From the NCBI RefSeq assembly GCF_025961225.1, contig NZ_JAOQNG010000010.1, positions 920,501-984,500 of the forward strand: DNA of 64,000 bases, written 5' to 3'. Shown one piece after another: positions 32,548 to 40,100 of this stretch. Source of the DNA: Azospirillum canadense (GTDB lineage: Bacteria > Pseudomonadota > Alphaproteobacteria > Azospirillales > Azospirillaceae). The translations under genes and the position numbers were made by a program. Positions within the stretch are counted from its first letter, which is position 1. Each line of letters opens with the position of its first letter. The notes under the pieces are model-generated. The model saw only the letters and a list, made by a program, of their open reading frames with translations, searched no databases and was not told where the DNA came from.

Positions 32548-33036
32548 TCAGTCCCGGAAGTTCACGTATTGCAGCGGCTGCTCGATCTTCAGGCCGCGGA
32601 CCACTTGGATGGCGTCCTGCAGGTCGTCGCGCTTCTTGCCGGTCACGCGCAGTTCATCGCCCTGGATGGAGACCTGGACCTTCATCTTGCTGTCCTTGAT
32701 CGCCTTGACGATCGTCTTGCCGAGGTCCTGGGCGATGCCCTGCTTCACGGTGATCACCTGGCGCAGGGCGTCGCCGGCCGCCCGCTCCGGCTGTTTGGAG
32801 AAGTCGAGCGCGCCGGCGTCCAGCTTGCGGCGGGTCACATAGACGCGCAGCAACTCCTGCATCTGCTGCAGCTTCGGGTCGTCGTCAGCCAGCAGCGTTA
32901 TGTCATTCTCCGTGCGCTCCACCGTGCAACGCGATCCCTTGAAATCGAAGCGCGTCTCGATCTCCCGGCGCATGCCGTTCAGCGCGTTGTCGATTTCGTG
33001 GATGTCGGTCTTGGACACAATGTCGAACGACGGCAT
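32548..33036 (-). CDS. yajQ: YajQ family nucleotide-binding protein
   Basis: The 162-residue protein has the standard YajQ sequence: 'MPSFDIVSKTDIHEIDNALN', 'RFDFKGSRCTVE', 'SKMKVQVSIQGDELRVTGKKRDDLQ' and the ending 'LQYVNFRD'. The two ferredoxin-like domains bind nucleotides; in Xanthomonas the relative binds cyclic di-GMP and acts with a transcription factor. Length is normal. A perfect hairpin follows its stop. The next gene upstream on this strand belongs to the proton-channel operon, 98 bases away. Confidence 0.95.
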   Translation of the reverse strand: MPSFDIVSKTDIHEIDNALNGMRREIETRFDFKGSRCTVERTENDITLLADDDPKLQQMQELLRVYVTRRKLDAGALDFSKQPERAAGDALRQVITVKQGIAQDLGKTIVKAIKDSKMKVQVSIQGDELRVTGKKRDDLQDAIQVVRGLKIEQPLQYVNFRD

Positions 33037-33134
33037 GACGCCCTCTTTCCTCCAGCGGACAAATTTGGCAGACCCTAGTCGAGCCGGCCCGCCACCTCAA
33101 GCCTCCGGTTGGCCGCGCGCGTCAGGTCGGCCCA

Positions 33135-33662
33135 TCACGTCGGCTGCCCGGGATGCTGGAACTCGATCCCGCCCGGTCCGCCGTTGCCGGGGCTGTTCTG
33201 GTAGGGCTTGTCGGGCATCTTCGGCTGCGGCAGCGCGTAGAATCGCGGCTCCCGGTCGTCCCACGACCGTTCGAAGGGCAGGCGCATCATCGGCTGCGTG
33301 CCGTTGCGCTGCGCCTCCTTCTGCGCCTCCTGGAGCTGTTCGGCCATGCGGCGGTCCCAGGGCAAGCGGTAGAGGTTCGGCGCGTGCTCCCACAGCAGGG
33401 TGAGGTAGATCGCCTCGTTCTCCACCAGTGTGGCGCTCAGCACCTTCGCCTCCTGGACGTGGGAACCCAGCCATTCCAGCGTGACCGGCTTCGCCCGGCC
33501 CAGCAGGGTCGCCGGGGCGGCATAGGCCGCCGGCAGCATCAGGGCGAACAATCCCAGGATGATCGCCCGCGCCATGCGGTTGCGCGCCCAGCGCAGCGCC
33601 GACAGCACCAGCAACAGCAGGACGATCGCGACAAAGCCGAATATGACGGTGAGGCTTTCCAT
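33135..33662 (-). CDS. two-helix membrane protein, third gene of ExbB/ExbD-like operon
   Basis: The 175-residue protein starts with two membrane helices ('VIFGFVAIVLLLLVLSALRW' and 'IILGLFALMLPAAYAAPATL'). A charged soluble part follows ('WEHAPNLYRLPWDRRMAEQL'), and the end is Pro/Gly-rich. I recognise no family. It lies 25 bases after the ExbD-like gene on the same strand, so it is probably an accessory part of that channel. The ribosome site is weak. Confidence 0.72.
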   Translation of the reverse strand: MESLTVIFGFVAIVLLLLVLSALRWARNRMARAIILGLFALMLPAAYAAPATLLGRAKPVTLEWLGSHVQEAKVLSATLVENEAIYLTLLWEHAPNLYRLPWDRRMAEQLQEAQKEAQRNGTQPMMRLPFERSWDDREPRFYALPQPKMPDKPYQNSPGNGGPGGIEFQHPGQPT

Positions 33663-33687
33663 GGGCGCACTCTCGAAAAAAGGCGGA

Positions 33688-34317
33688 TCAATTCTTTGCG
33701 GATCGAAGCGGCTTGAACACGGCGTTCAGGGATCCCGGCACCAGTTCGCCCTTTTCCGTCAGGTTGAAGCGGAAGGCCGTGACCTCCTCCCCTTCATGGT
33801 CCAGGCGGACGCGTGTGGCGGCGACGGTGGCGGCACCCGATTCGTTCTCCGTCTTCACGCGCGCGACGACCCGGACCCAGATGGGAAAGACATTCTCAAG
33901 ATTGCGGAACAGATGCACGTTGACCGTGTATTCGCCGGGAGGGATCCCCCGCGAATAGGAGGTTTCGAAATTGATTTCGGTCGGATCGGCGTAGGCGCCA
34001 AGGTCGTCGCGCAAAAGATTGAAGATCAGGCCCGATTTGTTGGAATAACCGACCGGCACGTCGCCCGGGGCCTGCACCCACAGGTCCACGTCGGTGCGCA
34101 GCTTGTCGTCCCAACGCGCCTCGATGATGACGTTGCCCGGCGGCTCCATTCCGGCTGCGGCGGAAGATGAGTTGTTCTGGTTGCCCTCCGTCTTCTTGGA
34201 TTCGTTGATGAAGGGCACCGCCAGCACGGCGCAGGCGACGAACCCGCAGAGCAGAAGCGTCAGCAGGTCGCGCGCGACGAGCACCCCGGTCTGGTCCTCG
34301 CCAAGGAAGTCGTTCAT
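33688..34317 (-). CDS. ExbD/MotB-like single-helix protein with DUF2135-like extracytoplasmic domain
   Basis: The 209-residue protein has a short cytosolic start and one membrane helix ('VLVARDLLTLLLCGFVACAV', 13-32). Asp-17 near its start is where ExbD, TolR and MotB carry the proton-binding Asp. The periplasmic part (about 60-205) is a beta-sandwich-like domain with 'ARWDDKLRTDVDLWVQAPGD' and 'PGEYTVNVHLF', similar in pattern to DUF2135/YfaP proteins. There is no TolR-like or OmpA-like peptidoglycan domain. Its start overlaps the stop of the ExbB-like gene by four bases. The pair should form a 5:2-type ion channel with an unusual output domain. Confidence 0.72.
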   Translation of the reverse strand: MNDFLGEDQTGVLVARDLLTLLLCGFVACAVLAVPFINESKKTEGNQNNSSSAAAGMEPPGNVIIEARWDDKLRTDVDLWVQAPGDVPVGYSNKSGLIFNLLRDDLGAYADPTEINFETSYSRGIPPGEYTVNVHLFRNLENVFPIWVRVVARVKTENESGAATVAATRVRLDHEGEEVTAFRFNLTEKGELVPGSLNAVFKPLRSAKN

Positions 34318-34979
34318 GGAGTGGCCTCGCCGCTCAGCGCGTTGTAGGCGGCGGCCTGCTGGGCCGCGAAGGACACGCCCTCGTTGGACGGGGACATGGT
34401 CGGGGACACCCGGCGCCGCGCGTGCGCCTGGTCCATGATCAGCGCGCAGAGCGAGGCGGTGGCCCCGCGCAGCAGTTGCAGGTTGCAGGTGGTCCAGAGG
34501 CAGAGCGCGCCGCCCAGCATCGTCGCGTAGATCGCCACACCCAGGCCGCTCGCCAGCGTGGTGACCATGGCGCCGGCTGACGAGGCGTTGCCGACCATGT
34601 CCGGCGTGATGTTGGCCGCGAATAGGCTGAAGCCCCAGGCGGTGCCGATCAGGCCCAGCATGCCCAGAGCGTTGGCAATGTGCTGAAGGTGCGAAATCCG
34701 CGAGAACATCCGGATTTCCAGCGCGCGCTCGCTTTCCACTGTGGACATGCGTCCGCCGCCGGACTTGGCGCGGTCAAGCTCCCCGCCGATCTTCCAGACG
34801 CGGTAGGCGGACATGACCAGGCCGATCAAGAAGGTCGTGGCGATGACCGCGGTCGCGACCGCGATCGGCCCCGTCAGAACGCGGTCGAGCCAGCCCTGGA
34901 TGTACAGGACCAGCACGAAGACCAGGGCGGTCAGGTTGAACGCGGTGAATTTTGCCTTGAGCAGCCACTGTTCTTCCAT
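34314..34979 (-). CDS. MotA/TolQ/ExbB-like proton channel subunit
   Basis: The 221-residue protein has two N-terminal membrane helices ('TALVFVLVLYIQGWL', 'IATTFLIGLVMSAYRVW'). A short loop and the MotA/ExbB core follow: 'LGMLGLIGTAWGFSLFAANI' and 'MVTTLASGLGVAIYATMLGG'. These are the two helices that line the ion path in this family. ATG 34979 follows AGGAGG. It is the first gene of a three-gene operon. It is shorter than MotA and lacks its large cytosolic domain, so it should not be a flagellar stator. Confidence 0.85.
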   Translation of the reverse strand: MEEQWLLKAKFTAFNLTALVFVLVLYIQGWLDRVLTGPIAVATAVIATTFLIGLVMSAYRVWKIGGELDRAKSGGGRMSTVESERALEIRMFSRISHLQHIANALGMLGLIGTAWGFSLFAANITPDMVGNASSAGAMVTTLASGLGVAIYATMLGGALCLWTTCNLQLLRGATASLCALIMDQAHARRRVSPTMSPSNEGVSFAAQQAAAYNALSGEATP

Positions 34980-35299
34980 ATGCCTGCCTCCTATGGGTTA
35001 TCGAAAAGACTCCGTGCGCCAAGCGGACGGCCAAGCGGGCGGAGAGGGGTCGGCGGCGTGGCGGGGTGTGATCGGAATGGAAGATCCCGGCTGTATCGAG
35101 CCGGCGGCCGCCAAGGGAAAGGATCGCGCGGTTGTGGAAATCCGGCCTGCGCGGCGGCACAGACCCGTCGGGTCGGCGGGTTGCGGCGGTCGGTCGGGCA
35201 CGCTCTCGCCTGCACAACAATAGGCGGTACAACCATCGGCGCACCTTCGCCGGCATTGCGCGATGACGGAGCCATCCAGGATTCATCCGTCAACCAATG

Positions 35300-35324
35300 A
35301 ACCCCGGCCCCGGTCAAGAGTTCC
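35300..35324 (-). promoter_or_regulatory. possible EcfG-like promoter facing the ExbB/ExbD-like operon
   Basis: GGAAC (35320-35324) and GGTT (35300-35303) are 16 bases apart on the minus strand. The first gene starts 320 bases away, a long leader that lowers confidence. Confidence 0.3.
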
Positions 35325-35356
35325 CGACGCGTGTTCCCGGCTACGGGCTTTGTCAC

Positions 35357-35381
35357 GGAACTTTCGGACATCCCCCTGGTT
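35357..35381 (+). promoter_or_regulatory. EcfG-like promoter of the CBS gene
   Basis: GGAAC (35357-35361), 16 bases, GGTT (35378-35381), about 100 bases before ATG 35484. One base differs from the consensus. Confidence 0.45.
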
Positions 35382-35483
35382 GAGCGGGAATCGGCGCGCC
35401 GGTGCCGGGAGGCTGCCGCCGAAACCCGGCGAAGCCCGGGCCGGCGGTATGATCCTCATCATCCAAGCAGGAGGGAGAGCATC

Positions 35484-35915
35484 ATGCAGATCCGGGAGAT
35501 CATGACCCGGCAGGTCGAGCTTGTGAAACCCGACACACCCCTTCAGGAAGCCGCGCGGATGATGCGCGACGCCAACATCGGCTTCCTGCCGGTGGGCGAG
35601 AACGACCGTCTGGTCGGCACGTTGACCGACCGCGACATCGCCGTCCGCGCGGTCGCGGAGGGAAAGGACGTGAAAACCGCCAAGGTGGCCGACGCCATGA
35701 CGGCCAGCCTCGCCTTCGCCTTCGACGACCAGGACAGCAGCGAGGCCGCCCAGATCATGGCGGAAAAGCAAATCCGCCGGCTGCCGATCCTGAACCGCGA
35801 CAAGCGGTTGGTCGGCGTGGTGGCGCTGGGCGATCTCGCCACCAAGACCGGTGACGACGACGTGGTCGGACAGACGGTCCAGGACGTCAGCGAGCCCACG
35901 AAGGGCAAGCGCTGA
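35484..35915 (+). CDS. CBS-domain protein (tandem CBS pair)
   Basis: The 143-residue protein is one Bateman module. Two CBS repeats are seen: 'MTRQVELVKPDTPLQEAARM' with 'LVGTLTDRDIAVRAV', then 'DSSEAAQIMAEKQIRRLPIL' with 'LVGVVALGDLA'. Such stand-alone proteins bind adenine nucleotides and tune partner proteins; in alphaproteobacteria many are stress-induced. ATG 35484 follows AGGAGGGAG. An EcfG-like promoter and a strong terminator flank it. Confidence 0.93.
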   Translation: MQIREIMTRQVELVKPDTPLQEAARMMRDANIGFLPVGENDRLVGTLTDRDIAVRAVAEGKDVKTAKVADAMTASLAFAFDDQDSSEAAQIMAEKQIRRLPILNRDKRLVGVVALGDLATKTGDDDVVGQTVQDVSEPTKGKR

Positions 35916-35921
35916 TCCAGG

Positions 35922-35952
35922 AAGCCCCTTTTCCCAAATGGGAAAGGGGCTT
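35922..35952. terminator. terminator between CBS and hemerythrin genes
   Basis: AAGCCCCTTTTCCC and GGGAAAGGGGCTT form a stem with a short loop, seven bases after the CBS stop. T and A runs on both sides let it serve both converging genes. Confidence 0.8.
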
Positions 35953-35965
35953 TCCCTTCAGGCCC

Positions 35966-36376
35966 TCACTTGATTCCCTTGCCGTTCAGGAAGGGACCGT
36001 ACTTCTTGTCGGTGCCCTGGATGTGTTTGACCAGCCAGTTCTTGAGGAAGTTCATCACCTCCATGCTGAGCGTGGCCGTGGCGCCGGAATGGTATTTCTG
36101 CTGGACGTCCAGCACCTGCTTGGCCAGGGCATCATGCTCCGCCTTGTGGGCGGCGAGATCCGGGTAGCCGTGCTGCTGGAAATAGCGTTCCTCGTTCGCG
36201 AAGTGGGTCTTCGTGTAGGCGATCAGCCCATCGAGGATCTTGCCCAGCGCGTCCTTGCCCCGGCCACCCTGCACGGCGTCGAACAGCTCGTTGACCATGG
36301 CGACGAGCTTCTTGTGCTCGTTGTCGAACTGCGTCACCCCGACGCTCAGTTTGTCGTTCCACTCCATCAGCGGCAT
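35966..36376 (-). CDS. bacteriohemerythrin, second copy
   Basis: The 136-residue protein is a complete hemerythrin domain with ligands in 'DNEHKKLVAMVN', 'HFANEERYF', 'HKAEHDAL' and 'LVKHIQGTDKKYGPF'. It differs clearly from the copy at 24295, so this is an old duplication or separate acquisition rather than a recent repeat. It should bind O2 in the cytosol. ATG 36376 follows ggaaggg. It ends at the shared terminator with the CBS gene. Confidence 0.95.
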   Translation of the reverse strand: MPLMEWNDKLSVGVTQFDNEHKKLVAMVNELFDAVQGGRGKDALGKILDGLIAYTKTHFANEERYFQQHGYPDLAAHKAEHDALAKQVLDVQQKYHSGATATLSMEVMNFLKNWLVKHIQGTDKKYGPFLNGKGIK

Positions 36377-36548
36377 CGCGTTTCCCTTCCTCGTGACGAG
36401 ACGGACGTTTCCCCCGGCGGGATAAGACCCCGTTTTGAGAAATGGTAATCACTTCCGGCGGATGATTCAACGGGTGGTAGGCGTGTTTGGTTATTTCACA
36501 CGGCATATGGACGGCGCCCACCGTGTCTTTCTCCCCGCCACATGACCC

Positions 36549-36574
36549 GGAACTTTTCCGGACCGCCGCTTGTT
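36549..36574 (+). promoter_or_regulatory. EcfG-like promoter of the DUF3072 gene (GGAAC-17-TGTT)
   Basis: GGAAC (36549-36553) and TGTT (36571-36574) are 17 bases apart, 34 bases before ATG 36608. The same TGTTGACC sequence occurs at the matching place before the BON gene. Confidence 0.5.
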
Positions 36575-36607
36575 GACCCATCGTTTTTCGCAGAATAGGA
36601 ACATATC

Positions 36608-36883
36608 ATGAACACGAAACATCCCAACTCCGGTCATCCCGCCAACGCGCGCGATGACCGGAGCCACACCGCCGAAAACCCGAAGACCGGCGACGACCAT
36701 TCCAACCGCGACAAGAACCCGGACGACTGGACCACCGGCGACGAGCCAATGACCGGTGCACAGGCCTCCTACCTGAAGACGCTCAGCGAGGAGGCCGGCG
36801 AGTCCTTCGACGGCGACCTCACCAAGGCGGAGGCGTCGAAGCGAATCGACGCGCTCCAGGAAAAGACAGGCCGCGGGACCTGA
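36608..36883 (+). CDS. DUF3072 family small protein
   Basis: The 91-residue protein has a disordered, His/Asn/Asp-rich first half. It ends with the DUF3072 motif 'MTGAQASYLKTLSEEAGESF' and 'LTKAEASKRIDALQEKTGRG'. The motif resembles a SAP-like helix pair of unknown role. The family is common in alphaproteobacteria and often stress-linked. ATG 36608 follows agga and an EcfG-like promoter. Its last 115 bases overlap the GNAT gene on the other strand. Confidence 0.88.
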   Translation: MNTKHPNSGHPANARDDRSHTAENPKTGDDHSNRDKNPDDWTTGDEPMTGAQASYLKTLSEEAGESFDGDLTKAEASKRIDALQEKTGRGT

Positions 36884-37935
36884 CCTCCGGCCACCGCGTC
36901 CGGGAGTCTTGCGCACACGGGATCCTCCGCCAGCGCGTAGGCCAGCAGCGTTCGGCCAAAGTCGGTGGCCATGCGGATGCGGCCCGGTTCAGGCGTCGAA
37001 GAGCCCGGAAGGTCGCCCCGGTACTGAAGGCGCAGCAGGTCGCCTTCGTCCGACTCGGGGAACACCCCGGCGAAGGCGAAGCCCAGCGCCTCCAGCCGCC
37101 CGGCCATCATCTGGGTGGCCGGGTCGGCGAGCGGCAGGTCCAGGAAGACCGCTTCCGCCCGCCGCAGCACCGCCTCACGCAGCCGCGTCCGCACCACCTC
37201 GACCAAGTCCAGCCCGCTCGACGCCACGCGGATCATCGCCGCACCGAAATCGGGCAGGACCTTCAAGCGGATGTCCGCATGGACCGGCAGGCCCGCCAAA
37301 GCCCCGACGCGGGCCATGGCGATGCGGCGGTCCAACCCGGCGTGCCGGTAGATGCGCTCCACCATGGCCCAATGGGCCAGTGGGACGTGGACGGTGCGCG
37401 ACGGTTCCGGGTTCAGGCGGATGTAGAAGAGCACGGCCGCCTGCCGCTGGGCGCCGGCACTATCGCCAGCGCCGCCAAAATCGGTGAAGGTCCGCTTCGC
37501 CGGGATGTAGCCGAGCATCACGCCCGTCTCCCGCGCGCCCATGGCGATGTTGGCCTTCTGCGAATGATCGTGGATGGTCACCGCCTCGCCATAGAGCCCA
37601 AGAAGCCCCTCCCGCCTCGCCTGGGCGAAAGCCACCTCTTTCAAGCGCTTGAACAGGCCGCCGCCGCGGTGCGCCGGGTCGACGATGCCCATGGTGACTT
37701 CCGCGATGCGGCTCGCCCGGTGCTCCCGCATCACGCCCTGATGCGCGACGATCTCCCCGTCCGGCGTGACGGCCACGACGGACCGCAGCCGCCTGCCGGC
37801 CAGCAGCTTTTGAACCTCGTCCGGCTCATAGACGAACGGCTTGTAGGTGTCCCCGTACACCCGCTGCATGCAGCGGGCAAAGGCCGGAGCGTCGTCCGCG
37901 ACCATGGGACGGATGGCAACCATATCGGGGCACAT
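36769..37935 (-). CDS. GNAT-type acetyltransferase
   Basis: The 388-residue protein has an N-terminal GNAT domain. 'EVTMGIVDPAHRGGGLFKRL' is the acetyl-CoA site (RxxGxG/A type). A longer second half includes 'LDLPLADPATQMMAGRLEALGF', like a second, degenerate GNAT fold. The substrate is unknown. ATG 37935 follows aaggagag. The last 39 or so residues are read from the antisense strand of the DUF3072 gene and look like a random extension. An older, shorter stop may have been lost. Confidence 0.8.
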   Translation of the reverse strand: MCPDMVAIRPMVADDAPAFARCMQRVYGDTYKPFVYEPDEVQKLLAGRRLRSVVAVTPDGEIVAHQGVMREHRASRIAEVTMGIVDPAHRGGGLFKRLKEVAFAQARREGLLGLYGEAVTIHDHSQKANIAMGARETGVMLGYIPAKRTFTDFGGAGDSAGAQRQAAVLFYIRLNPEPSRTVHVPLAHWAMVERIYRHAGLDRRIAMARVGALAGLPVHADIRLKVLPDFGAAMIRVASSGLDLVEVVRTRLREAVLRRAEAVFLDLPLADPATQMMAGRLEALGFAFAGVFPESDEGDLLRLQYRGDLPGSSTPEPGRIRMATDFGRTLLAYALAEDPVCARLPDAVAGGQVPRPVFSWSASIRFDASALVRSPSKDSPASSLSVFR

Positions 37936-38218
37936 GCAGCACTCTCCTTAACGTCCGAGAGGCGCATACCGCGCGTCTGCACGAAAAAGGAGAATTTCAC
38001 TTCCGCTCACACGTCAACCCGGCAATCCGGAAATCAGCCGCGGCGAATACACCTACGACCCCCAGTGGCCGCAAGTTAGATAACTTTGCAACGTTTCGCC
38101 GTATAGATAAATTCAATGAAAGAAAATTTTTAGATGAAGACCGTTTATCATGAAGCACTCATAGCATACTTGAGTATTTTCACCCCGGGATTTCCCAACG
38201 AGGGCGAAGGGGGCGGCG
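37936..38218. other. AT-rich intergenic region
   Basis: These 283 bases include about 120 (38070-38190) much richer in A/T than their surroundings, with 'gaaaatttttagatg' and the dyad ATACT-tg-AGTAT. It precedes the GNAT gene and probably holds its promoter. No credible protein gene is visible. Confidence 0.5.
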
Positions 38219-38923
38219 TCAGGCCGCCGCGCCGTCGAGCCAGGCGCGCATCGCGCGGTTGGCTTCGTTCGCCAGTTCCGTGCGCTGGGGCACATCCTCG
38301 GCCAGGGCCGACGGGAACAGGGCGCGCACCTCCGGCGTGACCAACAGGTCGATGGCGACGACGATCCGCTCCCGGTCGGTAAAGTTCTCCACCTGGTGCG
38401 GGAAGCAGAAATCGCCCGTCCACGGCTGTCCCTCCGGATAGGCGGCGGACTCGTGCCCCAGCAGGGTCACCGCTCCGGCCGGCGCATGGATAGGGATCAG
38501 CATCCGGAAATGCTCCAGGTGGAGCGCCTGCGGTTCGGCGTGCCACGCGAGCGTGCCCTGGGGCGCTTGGCGAAGCAGGTCGCATCCCCAGGCCACCCAG
38601 CCCGGCCGATCCAGCAGCGCGCGCAAGCTGGACATGAAGTCCAGCGCCGGCCGCGGCGTCCCCTTGAGGCCGCTGGACGACCCCTCCCGCGGATGGTGCA
38701 GAAGGGCGATGCTCGTCCACCCCTCCCCGACGCCGTTCTGGTAATGGCCGCGCTCGTCCTGTGGAAGTGCCGCATCCAGCGCGGCGAACTCCGCCTGGAG
38801 CGCCGCCGCGTCCAACCTCAGGTCGGCGGGCGCGTGCAGGGTGAGGCCGCTGCCGACGGTGATCCGCTGCCAGGGGTGTGCCAAGTTGTCGGCTTCCGGG
38901 GTTTGCAGAACCGCTTGCTCCAT
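38219..38923 (-). CDS. aspartyl/asparaginyl beta-hydroxylase-like protein
   Basis: The 234-residue soluble protein resembles 2-oxoglutarate/Fe(II) Asp/Asn hydroxylases in its second half: 'EHFRMLIPIHAPAGAVTLLG', then 'FCFPHQVENFTDRERI' with the expected His and Arg and the closing 'VVAIDLL'. In my alignment the first iron-ligand His of 'RxHxGL' is Leu. Either the alignment is off or the protein is inactive. ATG 38923 is chosen because the family begins there. It lies after the dpp operon terminator and 283 bases from the GNAT gene. Confidence 0.5.
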   Translation of the reverse strand: MEQAVLQTPEADNLAHPWQRITVGSGLTLHAPADLRLDAAALQAEFAALDAALPQDERGHYQNGVGEGWTSIALLHHPREGSSSGLKGTPRPALDFMSSLRALLDRPGWVAWGCDLLRQAPQGTLAWHAEPQALHLEHFRMLIPIHAPAGAVTLLGHESAAYPEGQPWTGDFCFPHQVENFTDRERIVVAIDLLVTPEVRALFPSALAEDVPQRTELANEANRAMRAWLDGAAA

Positions 38924-39027
38924 GATGCCGACACCTTTTCCCGCAATGATCGATGCCCCTTTATCGCGATTTCCCTCCGTGCGTGCAAACGAATCGGCGC
39001 GGGCAGAGACGTCCGGGCAAAGGCCAT

Positions 39028-39065
39028 GAAAAAAAGCCGGGCCGCGCTTGCGCACGGCCCGGCTT
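39028..39065 (-). terminator. Rho-independent terminator of the dpp operon
   Basis: AAGCCGGGCCG and CGGCCCGGCTT form an 11-base stem, followed on the minus strand by seven T. It begins 28 bases after the dppF stop. Confidence 0.93.
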
Positions 39066-39092
39066 CATCGTCCGTCGGAAGACCGGGGCGGC

Positions 39093-40100
39093 TTACACCG
39101 CCATATCCTCGGCGTAGTGGCAGGCGACCAGCCGCTCGTCCACCGGACGGAGCGCCGGCACGTCGGTCGCGCAGTTCTCCCGCGCGTAGGGGCAGCGCTT
39201 GTGGAAGGGGCAGCCGGGCGGCGGGTTCAGCGGCGACGGCAACTCGCCCTTCGGCACCACCCGCTCCGCCCGCAGGGCCGGGTTCACGCGCGGCGTGGCG
39301 GCCAGCAGGATGCGGGTGTAGGGGTGGCGCGGCCGGTTGAAGACCACGTCCTTCGGACCATGCTCCACTGGACGGCCCAGATACATGACCATGATGGCAT
39401 CGGCGATGTGCCGCACCACGCTGAGGTCGTGGGAGATGAACAGGTAGGCGAGGTTCAGCTCCTCCTGCAAATCCATCATCAGGTTCAGCACCTGCGCCTG
39501 GATCGACACGTCGAGCGCCGACACCGGCTCGTCCGCCACGACCACGCGCGGGTTCAGCATCAGCGCGCGGGCGATGGCGATGCGCTGGCGCTGCCCGCCG
39601 GAGAACATATGCGGGTAGCGGTCGACTTGGTCCGGCCGCAGACCGACCTTGGCCATCATGGCGATGGCCCGTTCGCGCCGCGCCTGCTTGCCGAGGTCGG
39701 TGTTGATGACCAGCGGCTCCGTCAGGATGGAACCCACCGTCTTGCGCGGGTTCAGAGAGCCGTAGGGGTTCTGGAACACCATCTGGACGGTGCGCCGCAG
39801 CTCCTTCATCTCCGCCGCGGTGCGCCCGACCACGTCGCGACCGTCGTAGAGCAGCTGGCCCGACGACGGCGGCTCGATCATGGTGACGGAGCGCGCCAGC
39901 GTGGACTTGCCGCAGCCAGACTCGCCGACGATCGCCAGGGTCTTGCCGGCCTCCAGCTGGAACGACACGCCGTCCAGCGCCTTTACGGTGGCCGCCGGCT
40001 TGAAGGCGCCGCGCTTGACCGAATAGTGCTTGCGCAGGTGGATGGCTTCCAGAACGACCGGGCCGGTCGTCGGCAGGGTTTCGGTGAGGGTGTCGGTCAT
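39093..40100 (-). CDS. dppF: dipeptide/oligopeptide ABC transporter ATP-binding protein
   Basis: The 335-residue ATPase has Walker A '[12 protein letters not shown]', signature '[15 protein letters not shown]', Walker B '[14 protein letters not shown]' and the C-terminal '[15 protein letters not shown]' Cys motif. That motif is typical of peptide-importer ATPases and can hold an iron-sulfur cluster. The substrate type follows from the operon. Its ATG overlaps the dppD stop by four bases, which suggests coupled translation. It is the last gene before a strong terminator. Confidence 0.93.
   Translation of the reverse strand: MTDTLTETLPTTGPVVLEAIHLRKHYSVKRGAFKPAATVKALDGVSFQLEAGKTLAIVGESGCGKSTLARSVTMIEPPSSGQLLYDGRDVVGRTAAEMKELRRTVQMVFQNPYGSLNPRKTVGSILTEPLVINTDLGKQARRERAIAMMAKVGLRPDQVDRYPHMFSGGQRQRIAIARALMLNPRVVVADEPVSALDVSIQAQVLNLMMDLQEELNLAYLFISHDLSVVRHIADAIMVMYLGRPVEHGPKDVVFNRPRHPYTRILLAATPRVNPALRAERVVPKGELPSPLNPPPGCPFHKRCPYARENCATDVPALRPVDERLVACHYAEDMAV

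Larger units (their letters stand above)
34980..35483. other. 504-base divergent control region with facing EcfG-like motifs
   Basis: No ORF here looks real. Two GGAAC-16-GGTT motifs, one per strand (35300-35324 and 35357-35381), point toward the channel operon and the CBS gene. The remainder, especially 34990-35290, shows nothing I can name. Confidence 0.55.

Noticed and set aside
38134-38340. small ORF starting in the AT-rich island
   Set aside because: There is no ribosome site and the second half is antisense to the oxygenase-like gene.
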